Under the pieces are notes generated by a model. That model was given only the letters and a program-made list of their open reading frames with translations, did no database searches and was not told the origin of the DNA. From Gemmatirosa kalamazoonensis (lineage in GTDB: Bacteria > Gemmatimonadota > Gemmatimonadetes > Gemmatimonadales > Gemmatimonadaceae): a stretch of 64,000 nucleotides of DNA. The position numbers were made by a program, and so were the translations under genes. This document shows positions 49,911 through 59,063 of this stretch, piece after piece; position 1 is the first letter of the stretch, and each line of letters opens with the position of its first letter. The stretch is from assembly GCF_000522985.1 (NCBI RefSeq), contig NZ_CP007128.1, positions 310,001 through 374,000 on the forward strand, given 5' to 3'.

Positions 49911-52625
49911 TCATTCGGCCCTCAAGGCGGTGTTGGGATCGACCCGCGCCGCCCGCCAGCCGGGAACGAGACTCGCCAGCAGCGCGACGGCGCCGAGCAC
50001 CCCCACGACGCCGAGCAACGTGAGCGGATCGTGCGGCGTGACGCCGAACAGCAGGTTCGCGACGGCGCGCCCCGCGACGAGCGCGAGACCGAGACCGAGC
50101 GTCAGCCCGCCGAGCGCGACGCCGAGCCCGCGGCGCAGCACGAGCCGCAGGACGTCACCGCGCAGCGCGCCTAACGCGAGACGGATCCCGTAGTCGTGCC
50201 GGCGCTGCGCGACGTCGTGGGCGAGCGCGCCGTACAGCCCGAGCGACGCGACGAGCAGGCCCAGCACCCCGAACGCGCCGAACAGCGTCGCTCCGGTCTC
50301 CCACGGGCGCAGCGCCGACGCCGTGTCCTCGTCGAGCGAGCTCACCGCGAGGTATGCCGGCGATGGCAGCAGCGGGACGAGCGCGCGGCGCAGCGTCTGC
50401 GCCTCCGCCCGTGCCGGGCCACGCGTGCGCACCACGATCGCGCCGATCCCGCTCCCCTCCGTCGGCGCGGCGGGACGATAGACCGACGGCTCGAGCGGAT
50501 CGCGCGGGTCGGCCGCGCGCACGTCCTCCACGACGCCGATCACCTCACGGCAGGTCGGGTCGGGGCCGACGACGAGGCAGCGGCCTAACGGGCTCGCCGT
50601 CGGCCACACGGCGCGCGCGAGCCGCTCGCTCACCACGATCGTCGCCGCGTCGCGCGCCACGGCGTGCCGATCGAACGCGCGGCCGCGCACGAGGCGCGTG
50701 CCGACGGCGCGGAAGTAGTCGCCGCCGACGACGTTGTCGCGCACGCCGTGGTCGCCGAGCTCCACGCGATCGCCGTTCGCGAGGCGCACGTCGCGCGCCC
50801 GCCGGCCCAGGTGGAACGCGAGCGCGGTCCCAACCTCCTCCACCGCCGGCAGCGTCCGGGCCCGCTCGGCGAGCCGCTCGTACAGCGCCGCGCGCGCCGC
50901 CGAGTCGAGCGGCACGTCGCGCAGCTCCACCCACGCGTACAGCACGTGCGGCGGATCGACGCCGAGTCGCACCGCGCGGGCCTTCTGCAGCGAGCGCACG
51001 AACAGCCCCGCGCCGACGAGCAGCAGCACCGACAGCGCCGCCTGCGCCACCACGAGCGCGCCGCGCAGCCGGCCGTGGCGCGCGCCGGTGCCTCCCTCGC
51101 GCGCACCACCGCGCAGCCGCCGCACGAGCGTGGGACGCAGGGCGTGCAGCGCCGGCGCGAGCGACGCGACGAGCGTGCTCCCCAGCGCGATCGCGCCCGT
51201 GACGGCGAGCGTGCGCGCATCGACCGGCGCGCCCTGCCACACGCTGCCCGTCGGACGGACGCCGCCGAATCCGGTGCTCGGCACGAGCGCGCGCGCGACG
51301 AGCAGGCGGCCCACCCACGCGAGCGCCAGCGCCGCGGCGGCACCGAGCGCCGCGAGCAGCGACGCCTCCACGACGAGCTGCTTCACGAGCCGCCCGCCGC
51401 TCACGCCGAGCGCGAGGCGCACCGCCGTCTCCCGCTCGCGCTGCAGCGCGCGCACGAGCAGCAGGTTCACGACGTTCGCGCACGCGACGATCAGCACGAT
51501 CACCGCCACGCCCGTCGCCCACAGCGTCACGCGCACGCTGTCGCTCGCGCGCGGCCCGCGCTCGCCGGCGACCGGGTACAGCGCCGCGCGCACGGTCGAC
51601 GCGGTGCCGGTGGTGTCGTGGCGTGCCGCGCTCGCGCGCAGGGCGGCGGTGAGCCGCGCGTCGGCCACCACCGCGCTCACGCCGGGGCGGCGGCGGGCGA
51701 CGGCGGTGAACCAGTCGCGGTCGTAGGCCGTCGCGAACGTCGGCCCGAGCGCGTCGGCGGCCCCCGCGGTGAGCGGCACCCACACGTCGACCGGTCGCAG
51801 GCCGAGGCCCGTGAACCCCGGCGCGGCGACGCCGACGACGGTGAAGCGGTGGTCGCCGACGTAGAGCTGCCGGCCGATCACCGCGGAGTCGGCGCCGAGC
51901 TCACGCCAGTAGTCGTGGCCGAGGACGGCGACGCGCGTACCGTTAGGCAGTCGGTCCTCGGCGTCGACGAACGGACGCCCGGGCGTGGGGCGCATGTCGA
52001 ACAGTCCCCAGAAGCTCGCGCTCGCGAGCCCGATCTGGGCCAGCCGCGCCCCCTCCCCCTCGCCCACGGGCGCCGTGTACGTCGTGACCGCGGCGACGTC
52101 GAGCGCGCCCGCGGTGGCCTCGCGCAGGTCGCGGAACGCGGGATAGCTCACGTCCGCGGTCGGCTCCGCGCCCGGACGGGTGACGAACACGCGCCCGGTG
52201 CGCTCGACGTCGCGCAGGTGGGCCGGCGGCCGCAGGAGCAGCCGGTCGATCACGCCGAACATCATCGCGTTCGCGCCCACGCCGAGCGCCAGGGTGAGCA
52301 CGATCGCCGCCGTCAGGCCGGGAGCGCGGCGGAGCGTGCGCGCGGCGAGCCGCACGTCGTGTCCGAGATCCTGCGCGCGCTCGACGAGACGGCGTCCGCG
52401 GTCGCGGCGCGCGTCGATGTCGTGGAGCCGGCGCCGTGTCGCCTGCAGGTCGCCGAAGCGCCGCTCCGCCTCGGCCCGCGCGGCGGCGGGCGCGACGCCG
52501 CGGGCCACGCGATCGGCGACGGCGCGCTCGAAGTGGAACGCGAGCTCGGCGTCGATGTCCTCGTCGATCGACGCGCGGCGCGTGGCGAGGCGGAAGACGC
52601 GGCGCAACCCTGGGATGTTAGGCAT
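49911..52625 (-). CDS. ADOP-type ABC transporter permease (third)
   Basis: A 904-residue ADOP permease, paralogue of the previous one. It starts MPNIPGLRRVFRLATRR, has prefix pieces DIDAELAFHFE and RAEAERRFGDL, and the same two MacB-core/FtsX halves: helix LTLALGVGANAMMFG, central LLVRALQRERETAVRLALGV, and terminal RRHDYGIRLALGA and RVDPNTALRAE. It is the first permease behind the PadR gene at 52786-53121, so it is the likely direct target. A hairpin separates it from the second ADOP gene. Confidence 0.92.
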   Translation of the reverse strand: MPNIPGLRRVFRLATRRASIDEDIDAELAFHFERAVADRVARGVAPAAARAEAERRFGDLQATRRRLHDIDARRDRGRRLVERAQDLGHDVRLAARTLRRAPGLTAAIVLTLALGVGANAMMFGVIDRLLLRPPAHLRDVERTGRVFVTRPGAEPTADVSYPAFRDLREATAGALDVAAVTTYTAPVGEGEGARLAQIGLASASFWGLFDMRPTPGRPFVDAEDRLPNGTRVAVLGHDYWRELGADSAVIGRQLYVGDHRFTVVGVAAPGFTGLGLRPVDVWVPLTAGAADALGPTFATAYDRDWFTAVARRRPGVSAVVADARLTAALRASAARHDTTGTASTVRAALYPVAGERGPRASDSVRVTLWATGVAVIVLIVACANVVNLLLVRALQRERETAVRLALGVSGGRLVKQLVVEASLLAALGAAAALALAWVGRLLVARALVPSTGFGGVRPTGSVWQGAPVDARTLAVTGAIALGSTLVASLAPALHALRPTLVRRLRGGAREGGTGARHGRLRGALVVAQAALSVLLLVGAGLFVRSLQKARAVRLGVDPPHVLYAWVELRDVPLDSAARAALYERLAERARTLPAVEEVGTALAFHLGRRARDVRLANGDRVELGDHGVRDNVVGGDYFRAVGTRLVRGRAFDRHAVARDAATIVVSERLARAVWPTASPLGRCLVVGPDPTCREVIGVVEDVRAADPRDPLEPSVYRPAAPTEGSGIGAIVVRTRGPARAEAQTLRRALVPLLPSPAYLAVSSLDEDTASALRPWETGATLFGAFGVLGLLVASLGLYGALAHDVAQRRHDYGIRLALGALRGDVLRLVLRRGLGVALGGLTLGLGLALVAGRAVANLLFGVTPHDPLTLLGVVGVLGAVALLASLVPGWRAARVDPNTALRAE

Positions 52626-52652
52626 GAGGCTCGTGGGGTGCGGGCGCCGGGA

Positions 52653-52780
52653 CGGCGCGGGCGATACGGCGCTGACGATGGTGCGCTGTGAAGCGCAAAC
52701 GGCGTCTCACACCGCTGAACGGCGCCGTACCGCGCGGTTCGAGCGCGGCGGGCGAAGCGCCGTCGACGCCGCTCATTCTC
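52653..52780 (-). terminator. Inverted-repeat region after the second PadR gene
   Basis: The first 60 bases (52653-52712) are an inverted copy of 49838-49897 with about two mismatches. Further CGGCGCC/GGCGCCG pairs follow. It occupies the gap between the PadR stop and the third ADOP start. Confidence 0.65.
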
Positions 52781-52785
52781 TGGTC

Positions 52786-53121
52786 TCAGGCGGTCTGCAG
52801 CACCTTGAACACGGCTTCGGCATAGCGCGTCCACCGCTGCGTCTGCGCGCGCAGCGCGCTGCGGCCGGCGGTCGTGAGCTGGTAGTACTTCGCGCGGCGG
52901 TTGTTCTCGGAGAGCCCCCACTCGCTCTCCACGAGCCCGCGCTGCTCGAGCCGGTGGAGCGCGGTGTACAGCGCTCCCTCGTCGACGCTCAGCGCGTCGT
53001 CGGTGGTCTCGGCGATCCAGCGCGAGACGGCGTAGCCGTGGCGCGGGCCCCACGAGAGGGTCTTCAGCACGAGCACGTCGAGCGTGCCCTTCAGGAGATC
53101 GAGGTCCGGCACGGGCGGCAT
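52786..53121 (-). CDS. PadR-family transcriptional regulator (second)
   Basis: A 111-residue PadR regulator, the same length as the one at 41644. It reads DLDLLKGTLDVLVLKTL, RHGYAVSRWIAETTDDAL, ALYTALHRLEQRGLVE and SEWGLSENNRRAKYYQLT, ending RYAEAVFKVLQTA. Only scattered positions differ from the first PadR, so they are recent paralogues with different operators. It heads the two ADOP genes on the minus strand. Two matching 17-base palindromes in its promoter suggest negative autoregulation. Confidence 0.93.
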   Translation of the reverse strand: MPPVPDLDLLKGTLDVLVLKTLSWGPRHGYAVSRWIAETTDDALSVDEGALYTALHRLEQRGLVESEWGLSENNRRAKYYQLTTAGRSALRAQTQRWTRYAEAVFKVLQTA

Positions 53122-53129
53122 TGGGAGTC

Positions 53130-53177
53130 CCCTCAGAATTTGAGGGCGAATATGCACCCCTCTGAGTTTGAGGGCAA
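53130..53177 (-). promoter_or_regulatory. PadR promoter with two palindromic operators
   Basis: CCCTCAGAATTTGAGGG (53130-53146) and CCCTCTGAGTTTGAGGG (53158-53174) are two copies of one operator, 28 bases apart. On the minus strand a promoter reads TTGCCC (53172-53177), 17 bases, CATATT (53149-53154). One operator covers the -35/spacer and the other the likely transcript start. The first begins 9 bases before the start codon. Confidence 0.75.
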
Positions 53178-53180
53178 GAC

Positions 53181-53312
53181 CTGATGCGGCGGCGCTGGAA
53201 CGGCGGCGCTGGAACCCCGGCGCTGATAACCCGGCGCTGAACACGCGCGGTATCAGCGCCGCCGTATCAGCGCCGAGGCATCAGCGCCGCCGTATCAGCG
53301 CCGCTGCATCAG
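53181..53312 (-). terminator. Mirrored 14-base repeats after the RND gene
   Basis: Units of the CGGCGCTGATACGG family run over the whole stretch. The outer arms 53181-53206 and 53287-53312 match over 26 bases with about three mismatches; the distal arm overlaps the RND stop at 53309-53311. It separates the RND gene from the PadR promoter. Confidence 0.75.
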
Positions 53313-56300
53313 TCTCCAGCCGGCTCCGCGGCCGGAGTCGCCACCCCGTGCGGTGCCGGTGCTCGACGCCGCAGTTTGGCGCCGAGGTAGGAGCGCCAGC
53401 CGTCGAAGATCTCGTACACCGTCGGGATCACGAACAGCGTCAGCAGCGTCGACGTGATCACGCCGCCGATCACCGCGCGGCCTAACGGCGCGCGGAAGTC
53501 CGCGCCCTCGCCGAGGCCGAGCGCGACCGGGATCATGCCGGCGATCAGCGCGAGCGTCGTCATGAGGATCGGCCGCAGCCGGATCGCGCCCGCCTCGATC
53601 AGCGCGTCGCGCAGCGGCACCGCGCTCTGCTCGCGCGTCCACTTCGCGAAATCGATGAGCAGGATCGCGTTCTTCGCCACGATGCCCATGAGCAGGATGA
53701 TGCCGATGAGACTCATGATGTTCAGCGTGTCGCGCGTCACGAGCAGCGCGAGCACGACGCCGATGAGCGACAGCGGCAGCGACATGAGGATCGCGAGCGG
53801 ATCCAGGAAGCTGCCGAACTGGATGACGAGGATCAGGTACATCAGCATCACGGCGATCAGCATCGCGATGCCGAAGCTCGAGAAGATCTCGCCCTGGCTC
53901 TTCACCTGGCCGCCGGGCACGATCTGGTAGCCCGCCGGCAGGTGCACGTCGCGCAGCGCGCGCTGCACGCCCTGCGTCACCGCGCCGAGCGGCCGCTCGA
54001 TGTTCGCGCCGATGACGACGACGCGCTGCCGCTGGTAGTGGTCGATCTGCGCCGGCCCCGCGCTCGGCGCGATGTCCGCCACCTGGCCTAACGGAACGAC
54101 GGCGGGCGCCCCGCCGGGGCCGCCGGCGCCGGGCAGCGCGAGCGGGATCCGCGCGAGGTCGGCCGCGTTCTCGCGCGAGCCCGCCGGGAGCCTGACGCGG
54201 ACGTAGCGCGTCTCGCCGCTCGGGTCCACCCAGTTCCCGGCGTCGACGCCGGCGAACGCGGGGCGCAGCGCCTGCGCGATCTGCCCGACGCTCACGCCGA
54301 GCGTGCCGGCGAGTCCGCGGTTGATCGTCACGCGCAGCTCGGGCTTCTGTCCCTTCGTCGACAGGCCGACGTCGACGGCGCCCGGCACGCTGCGCACCTT
54401 CCGCGCGATCGAGTCGGCGAGCGTGGTCAGCGTGCGCGCGTCGGGACCCTGGAGCTGGAGCTGGAACGGCTTCTGTCCGCCGCCCGGACCGCCCGCCTCG
54501 AGGAGGTACGCGTTCGCGCTCGCGAACCGCCGCAGCTCCTGCCGCAGCACGCGGCCGAACGCCGACTGCTTCAGGTCGCGCTGCGCCTTCGGCACGAGCC
54601 GCACGTAGATCGACCCCACGTCCACGGCGCCGGACCCGCTCGCGCTGCCCACGGTGGCGTACGTGTACGCGACCTCCTTGTGCGTGCGGATCCGCGCCGC
54701 GATCTGCTCGGTCTGCACGCGCGTGTACTCGAGGCTCGACCCCGGCGGCGCCTCCACCGTGACCGTGAGCTCGCTGCGGTCGCTGTCCGGCGTGAAGCCG
54801 AAGCCACCGAAGCGCACTTGGATGAACAGCGCGCCGAAGAACGTGAGCGCGGCGAGCGCCATCATCGTCCACCGGTGGTCGAGCGCCCACGCGACGCCCG
54901 ACCGGTAGCGGTTCGCCTGCCGGTCGAACCAGCGGTTGAACCGGTCGAGCGCGCGCGCGATCGGGTTGCGCCGCTCGTGCGCCTCGATCTGCGGGTCGGC
55001 CCAGTACGCCGAGAGCATCGGGTCGAGCGAGAACGACACGAACAGCGACACGAGCACGGCGAACGCGATGGTGAGCGCGAACGGCTTGAACCACTGCCCC
55101 GCGAAGCCGCTCATGAAGCCGACCGGCACGAACACCGCCACGATCGAGAACGTCGTCGCCGCGACGGCGAGCCCGATCTCGTCGGTGCCCTCGTGCGACG
55201 CGGTGAGATGGTCTTTCCCCATCTCCACGTGCCGGACGATGTTCTCGCGCACCACGATCGCGTCGTCGATCAGGATGCCGATGGCGAGCGAGAGGCCCAA
55301 CAGCGACATCGAGTTCAGCGTGAAGCCGAGCAGCCAGAGCGGCACGAACGACGCGAGCACGCTCACCGGCAGCGCGAGCCCCGTGATCACCGTCGAGCGC
55401 CACGAGTTCAGGAACAGGAACACGACGAGCACGGTGAGCAGCGCGCCCTCGAACAGCGTCTTCTCCACGTCCTCCACCGAGCGGTCGACGCGCTCGCCGG
55501 CGTCGCGCACGATCTCGATCGTCGTTCCCGCCGGCAGCGCCTTCCGCAGCGCCGGGAGTCGCTGTTTCACGCCGTCGGCCACCTGCGTCGTGCTGTAGCC
55601 CTTCGACTTCACGATGTCGATGCCGATCGCCTCACGGCCGTTGTAGAGCGCCGCCGAGCGCCGCTCCGCGGCTCCCGCCTCGACCGTCGCGACCTGGCCT
55701 AACGGGATCGCGACGCCGCCCCGCTGCGCGACGGTGAGGCGCGCGAAGTCCTCCGGCCGCTCCAGCCGTCCCTCGAGGCGGATCGACCGCTCGGTGATCG
55801 GCCCCGTCACCGAGCCCACCGGCGCGGCGAGGTTCTGCGACCGGAGCGCGTTCACCACCTGGTCGACGCCGACGCCGGTGGCCGAGAGCCGGTTCGGATC
55901 GAGGATCACGTTCAGCGTCGCGGAGTCGGCGCCGGCGATGTTCACCTGCGCGACGCCGGGGACCGCGCGCAGCTCGCCGCCGATCGTCTTGTCGGCGATC
56001 TCGGTGAGCTGCGGCGGCGTGAGCGTCGTCGACGTCAGCGCGAGCGACACGATCGGCTGCTGCGACGGGTCGAAGCGCTGGACGATCGGCTCGATGATCT
56101 CCTGCGGGAGCTGCGCGCGCACGGCGGAGATCGCGTCGCGCACGTCCTGCGTCGCCTCGTCGGTCGGCTTGTCGAACTTGAAGATGATGATGATCTGCGC
56201 GAACCCGTCGGTCGACGTCGAGCGCAGCTCGTCGAGACCGCTGATGCCGGCGATGCGGTCCTCGAGTCGGTCGACGACCTCGCGCTCCACCTGCTCGGGG

Positions 56301-56464
56301 GAGGCGCCCGGGTACGCGATGCCGACGAAGACGATCGGCGCGTCGATGTCGGGAAACTCGTCCGTCTGCAGCCGGCGCAGCGCGGCCAGGCCGAACACGA
56401 CGAGCGCGAGCATCACGACGACCGTGATGATCGGCCGTCGGATGGCGAAATCGGAGATGTACAT
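53309..56464 (-). CDS. HAE1-family RND efflux permease (AcrB-like)
   Basis: A 1051-residue RND pump. It starts at ATG 56464 with the usual FAIRRPIITVVVMLALVVFG first helix. Long periplasmic loops flank helices 1-2 and 7-8, and helices 4-6 contain SLAIGILIDDAIVVRENI, the conserved DD-containing proton-relay segment. The second half ends LRPILMTTLALIAGMIPVALG and a final VIPTVYEI. It exports drugs or lipophiles using proton motive force. No membrane-fusion or TolC-like partner lies on either side, so those must be encoded elsewhere. A long frame upstream of the ATG is shadow. Confidence 0.95.
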   Translation of the reverse strand: MYISDFAIRRPIITVVVMLALVVFGLAALRRLQTDEFPDIDAPIVFVGIAYPGASPEQVEREVVDRLEDRIAGISGLDELRSTSTDGFAQIIIIFKFDKPTDEATQDVRDAISAVRAQLPQEIIEPIVQRFDPSQQPIVSLALTSTTLTPPQLTEIADKTIGGELRAVPGVAQVNIAGADSATLNVILDPNRLSATGVGVDQVVNALRSQNLAAPVGSVTGPITERSIRLEGRLERPEDFARLTVAQRGGVAIPLGQVATVEAGAAERRSAALYNGREAIGIDIVKSKGYSTTQVADGVKQRLPALRKALPAGTTIEIVRDAGERVDRSVEDVEKTLFEGALLTVLVVFLFLNSWRSTVITGLALPVSVLASFVPLWLLGFTLNSMSLLGLSLAIGILIDDAIVVRENIVRHVEMGKDHLTASHEGTDEIGLAVAATTFSIVAVFVPVGFMSGFAGQWFKPFALTIAFAVLVSLFVSFSLDPMLSAYWADPQIEAHERRNPIARALDRFNRWFDRQANRYRSGVAWALDHRWTMMALAALTFFGALFIQVRFGGFGFTPDSDRSELTVTVEAPPGSSLEYTRVQTEQIAARIRTHKEVAYTYATVGSASGSGAVDVGSIYVRLVPKAQRDLKQSAFGRVLRQELRRFASANAYLLEAGGPGGGQKPFQLQLQGPDARTLTTLADSIARKVRSVPGAVDVGLSTKGQKPELRVTINRGLAGTLGVSVGQIAQALRPAFAGVDAGNWVDPSGETRYVRVRLPAGSRENAADLARIPLALPGAGGPGGAPAVVPLGQVADIAPSAGPAQIDHYQRQRVVVIGANIERPLGAVTQGVQRALRDVHLPAGYQIVPGGQVKSQGEIFSSFGIAMLIAVMLMYLILVIQFGSFLDPLAILMSLPLSLIGVVLALLVTRDTLNIMSLIGIILLMGIVAKNAILLIDFAKWTREQSAVPLRDALIEAGAIRLRPILMTTLALIAGMIPVALGLGEGADFRAPLGRAVIGGVITSTLLTLFVIPTVYEIFDGWRSYLGAKLRRRAPAPHGVATPAAEPAGD

Positions 56465-56596
56465 GCGGTGAAATCTGTCGCGGGAGCCGTGCCGGAGGCG
56501 ACTGCTACCTGTCACACGCGCGTGTGGATGGCGTCGTTGCGCCGACGTCCGGGCGGACGTAGCGTAGCGCGCCGCTCCCCTCCTCCCCGCCCCGCC

Positions 56597-57184
56597 ATGT
56601 CCCCAGACGAGCTCACCCGACGCCGCTTCCTCGGCGCGGTCGCCGGCGGTGCCGCGGCGCTGTGGCTCACCGCGCTCGACGCCCCGCCCGCTGCGGCCGA
56701 GCCTAACGCAACGGACACCGAGACCTATCGCGGCGAGCGGCTCGCGACGCTCACCGCGAGCCAGGCCGCGGACCTCGACGCGTTCGCGGCGCAGATCGTC
56801 CCCTCGGAGCCCGACGGACTCGGCGCGCGCGAGGCGGGCTCGGTGTTCTTCATCGACCGCGGGCTCGCGACGTTCGCGAAGGAGCAGCGCCCGCTGTTCA
56901 CGAAGGGGCTGGGCGAGCTGCGCGATGCGGCCGCGGCGCGCGGCGGGCGCTCGTTCGCCGCGCTGCCGGCCGCCGGACAGCTCGCGGTGCTGAGCGCGAT
57001 GGAGGAGGCGAAGTCGGAGTTCTTCGGCGCCGCGCGCGCTGCCGTCGTCGCCGGTCTGCTCGCGGACCCGAAGCACGGCGGCAACCGCGGCCGCGTGGGC
57101 TGGCGGCTCATCGGCTTCGAGAACCGCTTCCACTGGATGGCGCCGTTCGGCTGGTACGACGGGAGGACCACCGATGCCGACTGA
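56597..57184 (+). CDS. Tat-exported small subunit of a GMC dehydrogenase
   Basis: A 195-residue protein of the gluconate 2-dehydrogenase subunit 3 family. A Tat motif RRRFLGAV is followed by a hydrophobic AALWLTALDAPPAAA. The body shows LDAFAAQIVPSE and a final GWRLIGFENRFHWMAPFGW. The small subunit carries the folded flavoprotein subunit through the Tat system. It overlaps the GMC gene by 11 bases, supporting a heterodimer. Confidence 0.88.
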   Translation: MSPDELTRRRFLGAVAGGAAALWLTALDAPPAAAEPNATDTETYRGERLATLTASQAADLDAFAAQIVPSEPDGLGAREAGSVFFIDRGLATFAKEQRPLFTKGLGELRDAAAARGGRSFAALPAAGQLAVLSAMEEAKSEFFGAARAAVVAGLLADPKHGGNRGRVGWRLIGFENRFHWMAPFGWYDGRTTDAD

Positions 57185-58850
57185 GCGTGCGTCCCGACCC
57201 CGCGGCCCCCGGTACGCCGACGCCGACGCGGTCGACTTCGTGGTCGTCGGCTCGGGCGCGGCGGGCGGCGTGGTGGCGCGCGAGCTCTCGCGCGCCGGGC
57301 TGCGCGTCGTCGTGCTCGAGCAGGGGCCATATCTCACCGAGGCCGACTTCACGCACGACGAGCTCACGGTCATGCAGGGCAATGCGCTGACGAACGACGT
57401 CGCGCGCTCGCCGCAGACCGGCCGCCGCACCGCCGCCGACACGGCGACGCCGCGCAAGCTGCTCGTCTACGGCCGCGCGGTCGGCGGCGGGACGCTGCAC
57501 TTCACGGCGAACTTCTGGCGCTTTCACGAGATCGATTTCGTGGAGCGGTCGCAGAAGGGCCCCATCGCCGGCACGAGCTTCGACGACTGGCCGATCCGCT
57601 ACGCCGACCTCGAGCCGTACTACACGAAGGTCGAGTGGGAGGTCGGCGTCTCGGGCCAGGCCGGCGCGAGCCCGTTCGACCCGCCGCGCAGCCGCCCGTA
57701 TCCGATGCCGCCGCTGCCGAACCAGTCGCCCGGCGTGCTGCTCGAGCGCGCGGCGCGCAAGGTGGGATGGCACGCGTTCCCGGCGCCGCTGGCCATCGCG
57801 TCGGTGCCGTATCGCGGGCGCAGCGCGTGTCAGCACTGCGGCTTCTGCGAGTTCTTCGGCTGCGAGTTCGGCGCGAAGTCGAGCACGCTGGCGACGATGA
57901 TCCGCGAGGCCGAGCGCACCGGCACGTGCGAGATTCGGCCGAACAGCTACGCGCATCGCGTGGAGCACGACGCGCGCGGCCGCGTGACGGGCGTCGTGTA
58001 CTTCGACCGCGAGAAGCGCGAGCGCGTGCAGCGGGCGAAAGCGGTGGTGCTGTGCGCGAACGGCGGCGAGACGCCGCGGCTGCTGCTCATGTCGGCGTCG
58101 ACGCTGTTCCCGCACGGGCTCGCGAACTCCAGCGGGATGGTCGGGCGGAACCTCATGTTCAACGGCGCCGGCATCGGCGTCGGCGTGTTCGAGCATCCGG
58201 TGAACGGCTACCGCGGCGTCGCCGTGACGCGCGTCGTCCACGACACCTACGAGCTGGATCCGAAGCTCGGCCTGCACGGGGGCGGCGGCTTCGACTTCCG
58301 CTTCGACACGCCGCCGGTGATGTACGCGTTAGGCAGCCTCGATCCCGAGGCACCGACGTGGGGCGCCGACTTCAAGCGGCGGCTGCGCGAGTTTCCGCGC
58401 ACCGTGTACGCGTTCGGGCACACGACGTCGCTCCCCGTGCCGACGAACGACATCACGCTCGACCCGACGGCGAAGGACGCGTGGGGGCAGCCGGCGATCC
58501 GCGTGACGTTCCGCGAGCACGCCGAGGACCTCAAGCTGTATCACTGGTTCCGGGATCGCGCCGTGGATCTGCTCGACGCGGCCGGCGCGCAGCGGCGGTG
58601 GTCGTTCCCGATCGCCGACTTCCCCGACTACGCGAACCCCCACCTGCTCGGCACCTGCCGCATGGGAAACGATCCGGGCCACTCGGTGGTGAACGCGTGG
58701 CACCGCGCGCACGACGTGCCGAACCTGTTCATCGTCGACGGCTCGTCGTTCGTGACGAGCGGGCGCGGGCAGCCGACGATGACGATCATGGCGCTCGCGT
58801 TCCGCGCGGCCGACGGGATGATCCGGGCCGCGCGGCGCAACGAGATCTAG
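57174..58850 (+). CDS. GMC-family FAD oxidoreductase (sugar/alcohol dehydrogenase)
   Basis: A 558-residue flavoprotein. The FAD Rossmann motif is VVVGSGAAGGVVARELSRAG. A cysteine-rich CQHCGFCEFFGCEFGAK lies at about 218-236, as in gluconate/fructose dehydrogenase-like GMC enzymes. The C-terminal GMC signature is LFIVDGSSFVTSGRGQPTMT, with a likely catalytic His in NAWHRAHDVPN and an Asn/His pair nearby. A cytochrome c third subunit, common in this class, is not adjacent. It would oxidise a sugar or sugar acid at the periplasmic side. Confidence 0.9.
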   Translation: MPTERASRPRGPRYADADAVDFVVVGSGAAGGVVARELSRAGLRVVVLEQGPYLTEADFTHDELTVMQGNALTNDVARSPQTGRRTAADTATPRKLLVYGRAVGGGTLHFTANFWRFHEIDFVERSQKGPIAGTSFDDWPIRYADLEPYYTKVEWEVGVSGQAGASPFDPPRSRPYPMPPLPNQSPGVLLERAARKVGWHAFPAPLAIASVPYRGRSACQHCGFCEFFGCEFGAKSSTLATMIREAERTGTCEIRPNSYAHRVEHDARGRVTGVVYFDREKRERVQRAKAVVLCANGGETPRLLLMSASTLFPHGLANSSGMVGRNLMFNGAGIGVGVFEHPVNGYRGVAVTRVVHDTYELDPKLGLHGGGGFDFRFDTPPVMYALGSLDPEAPTWGADFKRRLREFPRTVYAFGHTTSLPVPTNDITLDPTAKDAWGQPAIRVTFREHAEDLKLYHWFRDRAVDLLDAAGAQRRWSFPIADFPDYANPHLLGTCRMGNDPGHSVVNAWHRAHDVPNLFIVDGSSFVTSGRGQPTMTIMALAFRAADGMIRAARRNEI

Positions 58851-58865
58851 TCGCGCCTATCCGGA

Positions 58866-58978
58866 CTCCACGTACGAGTTTCTGTAGGACTGAAGAAGGA
58901 CTGAAGGAGGACTGAAGAAGGACCAACAACAGTCCCTCTTCAGTCCTTCTTCAGTCCAACGAAAACACGTACGTGGAG
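58866..58978. repeat. Dispersed palindromic element, copy B
   Basis: CTCCACGTACG (58866-58876) pairs with CGTACGTGGAG (58968-58978), and GACTGAAGAAGGACTGAAGG arms lie inside. Reverse-complemented, it aligns with 44859-44986 nearly base for base at both ends, including the AGTTTCTG and TTCGTTGG flanks inside the terminal repeats. It starts 15 bases after the GMC stop. Confidence 0.85.
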
Positions 58979-59063
58979 CTCAGGTCCGCCGCTCCGCGCG
59001 AAGCAAACCCTTGGCGCGCGGCCGCTGTCTGACCGTCGGCCCCATCACCAGAGGACACTGCTC

